Below, piece by piece: positions 42,311-43,302 of a DNA stretch of 43,302 nt. Position numbers and translations under genes: made by a program. The notes below the pieces were generated by a model, which was not told the origin of the DNA, made no database searches, and saw only the letters and a program-made list of their open reading frames with translations. Origin of the DNA: Fusobacterium sp. (GTDB lineage Bacteria; Fusobacteriota; Fusobacteriia; Fusobacteriales; Fusobacteriaceae); assembly GCA_019410665.1 (NCBI GenBank), contig DXSD01000005.1:1-43302 (forward strand). Reading direction: 5' to 3'. Each line of letters begins with the position of its first letter. The stretch's first letter is position 1.

Positions 42311-43149
42311 TTGAACACCCCTATCTTTATAGGCTTTAACCAGATTAAAAGATTAATAATAAATATTATTGCAATTTGGATTAGAACTATCTCCTTCAAT
42401 CCTAATAAAAGATACTTATTACTAATTAAAAGAAAACTATTTCTAAAATAATTATATACATTAAAAAATATTAAAGTTCCAATAATTGAACTAGCTGTGA
42501 AAGGTAATAAATTAACTTTCTTAGCTCTACTTCTATTGTGATTATCATCTTTTATCAATCCTATATTATTCATATAGTCAATTGATACTGCACTATAAAA
42601 TATATAATACACTATTCCTAAAAGTGGTAAAATACATCCTATAAAAATTCCCACTGATACCATTTTATAAAATCTCAATTGACTCTCTTTATAATTTATA
42701 TATTCAGCATCTACAAAGACTTCTTTAATATTTTGATTATTTTCTAAATTTACTTGTATTTTTTCTATATCTTCAGGTTCATTAAAATATACTATTATAC
42801 TATCTGATAGAGGATTTTCTCCCCTTGGGATAGCTACATCCAATTGATACTGTAATTTTTGAAATGCCTCTTCTTTAGAAACATATCTTACCTGTCTAAC
42901 ACCATCTAATTTTAATACTTCTATCTCTGTTTTTTCCTTTTCACTATCAGATATATTATTTTGGAAATCTGCTGTGAAAAAATATTCCCTTTCCACTTTC
43001 TTATCTATTGCTTGAGTATTAATAAAAAAAGCCAAGAAAAAATTTAAGATGATAAAAGATAAAATATTTAATATAAATGTCACTTTTTTTATCTGTATCT
43101 TACTTTTTACTATTTTTTTTTCCGCTTTTATCAAATTAAAGTTATTCAT
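42286..43149 (-). CDS. ftsX: FtsX-like cell division membrane protein
   Basis: A 287-residue protein with four membrane helices (about 22-45, 165-187, 215-235 and 253-272) and an extracytoplasmic domain between the first two. That domain contains KLDGVRQVRYVSKEEAFQKL and NPLSDSIIVYF, a pattern typical of FtsX. FtsX with FtsE controls cell-wall hydrolases through EnvC-type partners, and such a partner is encoded immediately downstream. A GTG at 43153-43155 is in frame, but GAGG at 43155-43158 fits the ATG at 43147-43149 better. No ftsE precedes it, which is unusual. Confidence 0.85.
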   Translation of the reverse strand: MNNFNLIKAEKKIVKSKIQIKKVTFILNILSFIILNFFLAFFINTQAIDKKVEREYFFTADFQNNISDSEKEKTEIEVLKLDGVRQVRYVSKEEAFQKLQYQLDVAIPRGENPLSDSIIVYFNEPEDIEKIQVNLENNQNIKEVFVDAEYINYKESQLRFYKMVSVGIFIGCILPLLGIVYYIFYSAVSIDYMNNIGLIKDDNHNRSRAKKVNLLPFTASSIIGTLIFFNVYNYFRNSFLLISNKYLLLGLKEIVLIQIAIIFIINLLIWLKPIKIGVFKWIEDGKK

Positions 43150-43170
43150 AGCCACCTCATCCTAAACTTA

Positions 43171-43219
43171 TTAAATAAAATATGAGGACTGACCTAAAGG
43201 AGTTTTAGTGCCAGCCCTC
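43171..43219 (-). terminator. Terminator after the transketolase-like gene
   Basis: The segment at 43184-43198 pairs with 43204-43219, giving a stem of about 15 bp that includes G-U pairs and one bulge. ATATTTTATTT follows on the minus strand. It separates the edge gene from ftsX. Confidence 0.7.
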
Positions 43220-43234
43220 CCAATGTTATTTATA

Positions 43235-43302
43235 TTACATATTTTCCTTAACCATAGCTACTAATTTAGCTGCTGTTAATTCATATTTCTCTAAAAGCTC
43301 AT
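43235..43302 (-). CDS. Transketolase-like protein, C-terminal end (partial at window edge)
   Basis: The minus strand has an open frame from the window edge to a TAA at 43235-43237 encoding 21 residues, starting ELLEKYELTAAKLVAMV. This resembles the end of transketolase C-terminal subunits in low-GC bacteria, which finish with a helix of the type LxEKYGLTxxxIVxxV. It is followed by a terminator. The match is short, so the identity is tentative. Confidence 0.5.
   Translation of the reverse strand, partial: ELLEKYELTAAKLVAMVKENM

Overview
The window is about 43 kb of very AT-rich DNA with dense, mostly minus-strand genes and strong AGGAGG-type ribosome binding sites. Gene content points to an anaerobe of the genus Fusobacterium, or a close relative: a CIRCE-controlled hrcA-grpE-dnaK operon, a B12-dependent diol-dehydratase microcompartment, a sigma-54-linked cysteine desulfidase and fusobacterial-looking two-component genes. 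The genus is an inference from style and content; I cannot name the species. No tRNA, rRNA, CRISPR array, prophage or insertion sequence was seen, and no gene-free stretch exceeds 300 bases.

Layout. 1-1760: hrcA and grpE and the first five codons of dnaK, behind a sigma-70-type promoter and a perfect CIRCE operator. 1865-6428: two hybrid histidine kinases in one operon with its own promoter and terminator, and no separate response regulator. 6481-19981: a 16-gene propanediol-utilisation (Pdu) microcompartment operon read as pduQ-B-C-D-E-G-H-K-J-L-flavoprotein-N-O-P-T-eutJ. It encodes the dehydratase, its reactivase, adenosyltransferase, aldehyde and alcohol dehydrogenases, phosphotransacylase and five shell proteins. 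PduS, PduU, PduV and PduW are not in the window. 20115-23527: on the opposite strand, a three-gene sensory operon made of a hybrid kinase with almost no extracellular domain, an OmpR/PhoB-type regulator and a free-standing PocR-type ligand-binding protein.

The most interesting signal is how these fit together. Two promoters, in front of pduQ and in front of pduB, have the same geometry: TGACATT, 4 nt, TGACATT, 9 nt, then a -10 hexamer (TAATAT or TATAAT). The 11-bp direct repeat is the pattern expected for a PhoB/OmpR-type regulator. I propose that the PocR protein senses the diol, passes this to the kinase, and the regulator binds these boxes to switch on the microcompartment.

23560-24871: a Na+/H+-antiporter-like protein behind a fluoride riboswitch with a built-in terminator. 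24898-32737: a sulfur amino acid module with a cysteine desulfidase, a dicarboxylate/amino-acid family symporter, a small glutaredoxin-like protein, a sigma-54 activator and a PatB/MalY-type C-S lyase. Two near-consensus -24/-12 promoters sit in front of the glutaredoxin-symporter-desulfidase operon and the lyase gene, which suggests one H2S-generating regulon. An AlbA-type ATPase-like protein with a 12-bp tandem repeat precedes the activator gene. 32835-35221: a TIM-barrel-like protein of unknown function with a MATE transporter. 35285-43149: a housekeeping operon of ftsX, an envC-like gene, NAD kinase, recN, a degenerate tyrosine-recombinase-like gene, era and an ABC exporter. The right edge holds the last 21 codons of a transketolase-like gene.
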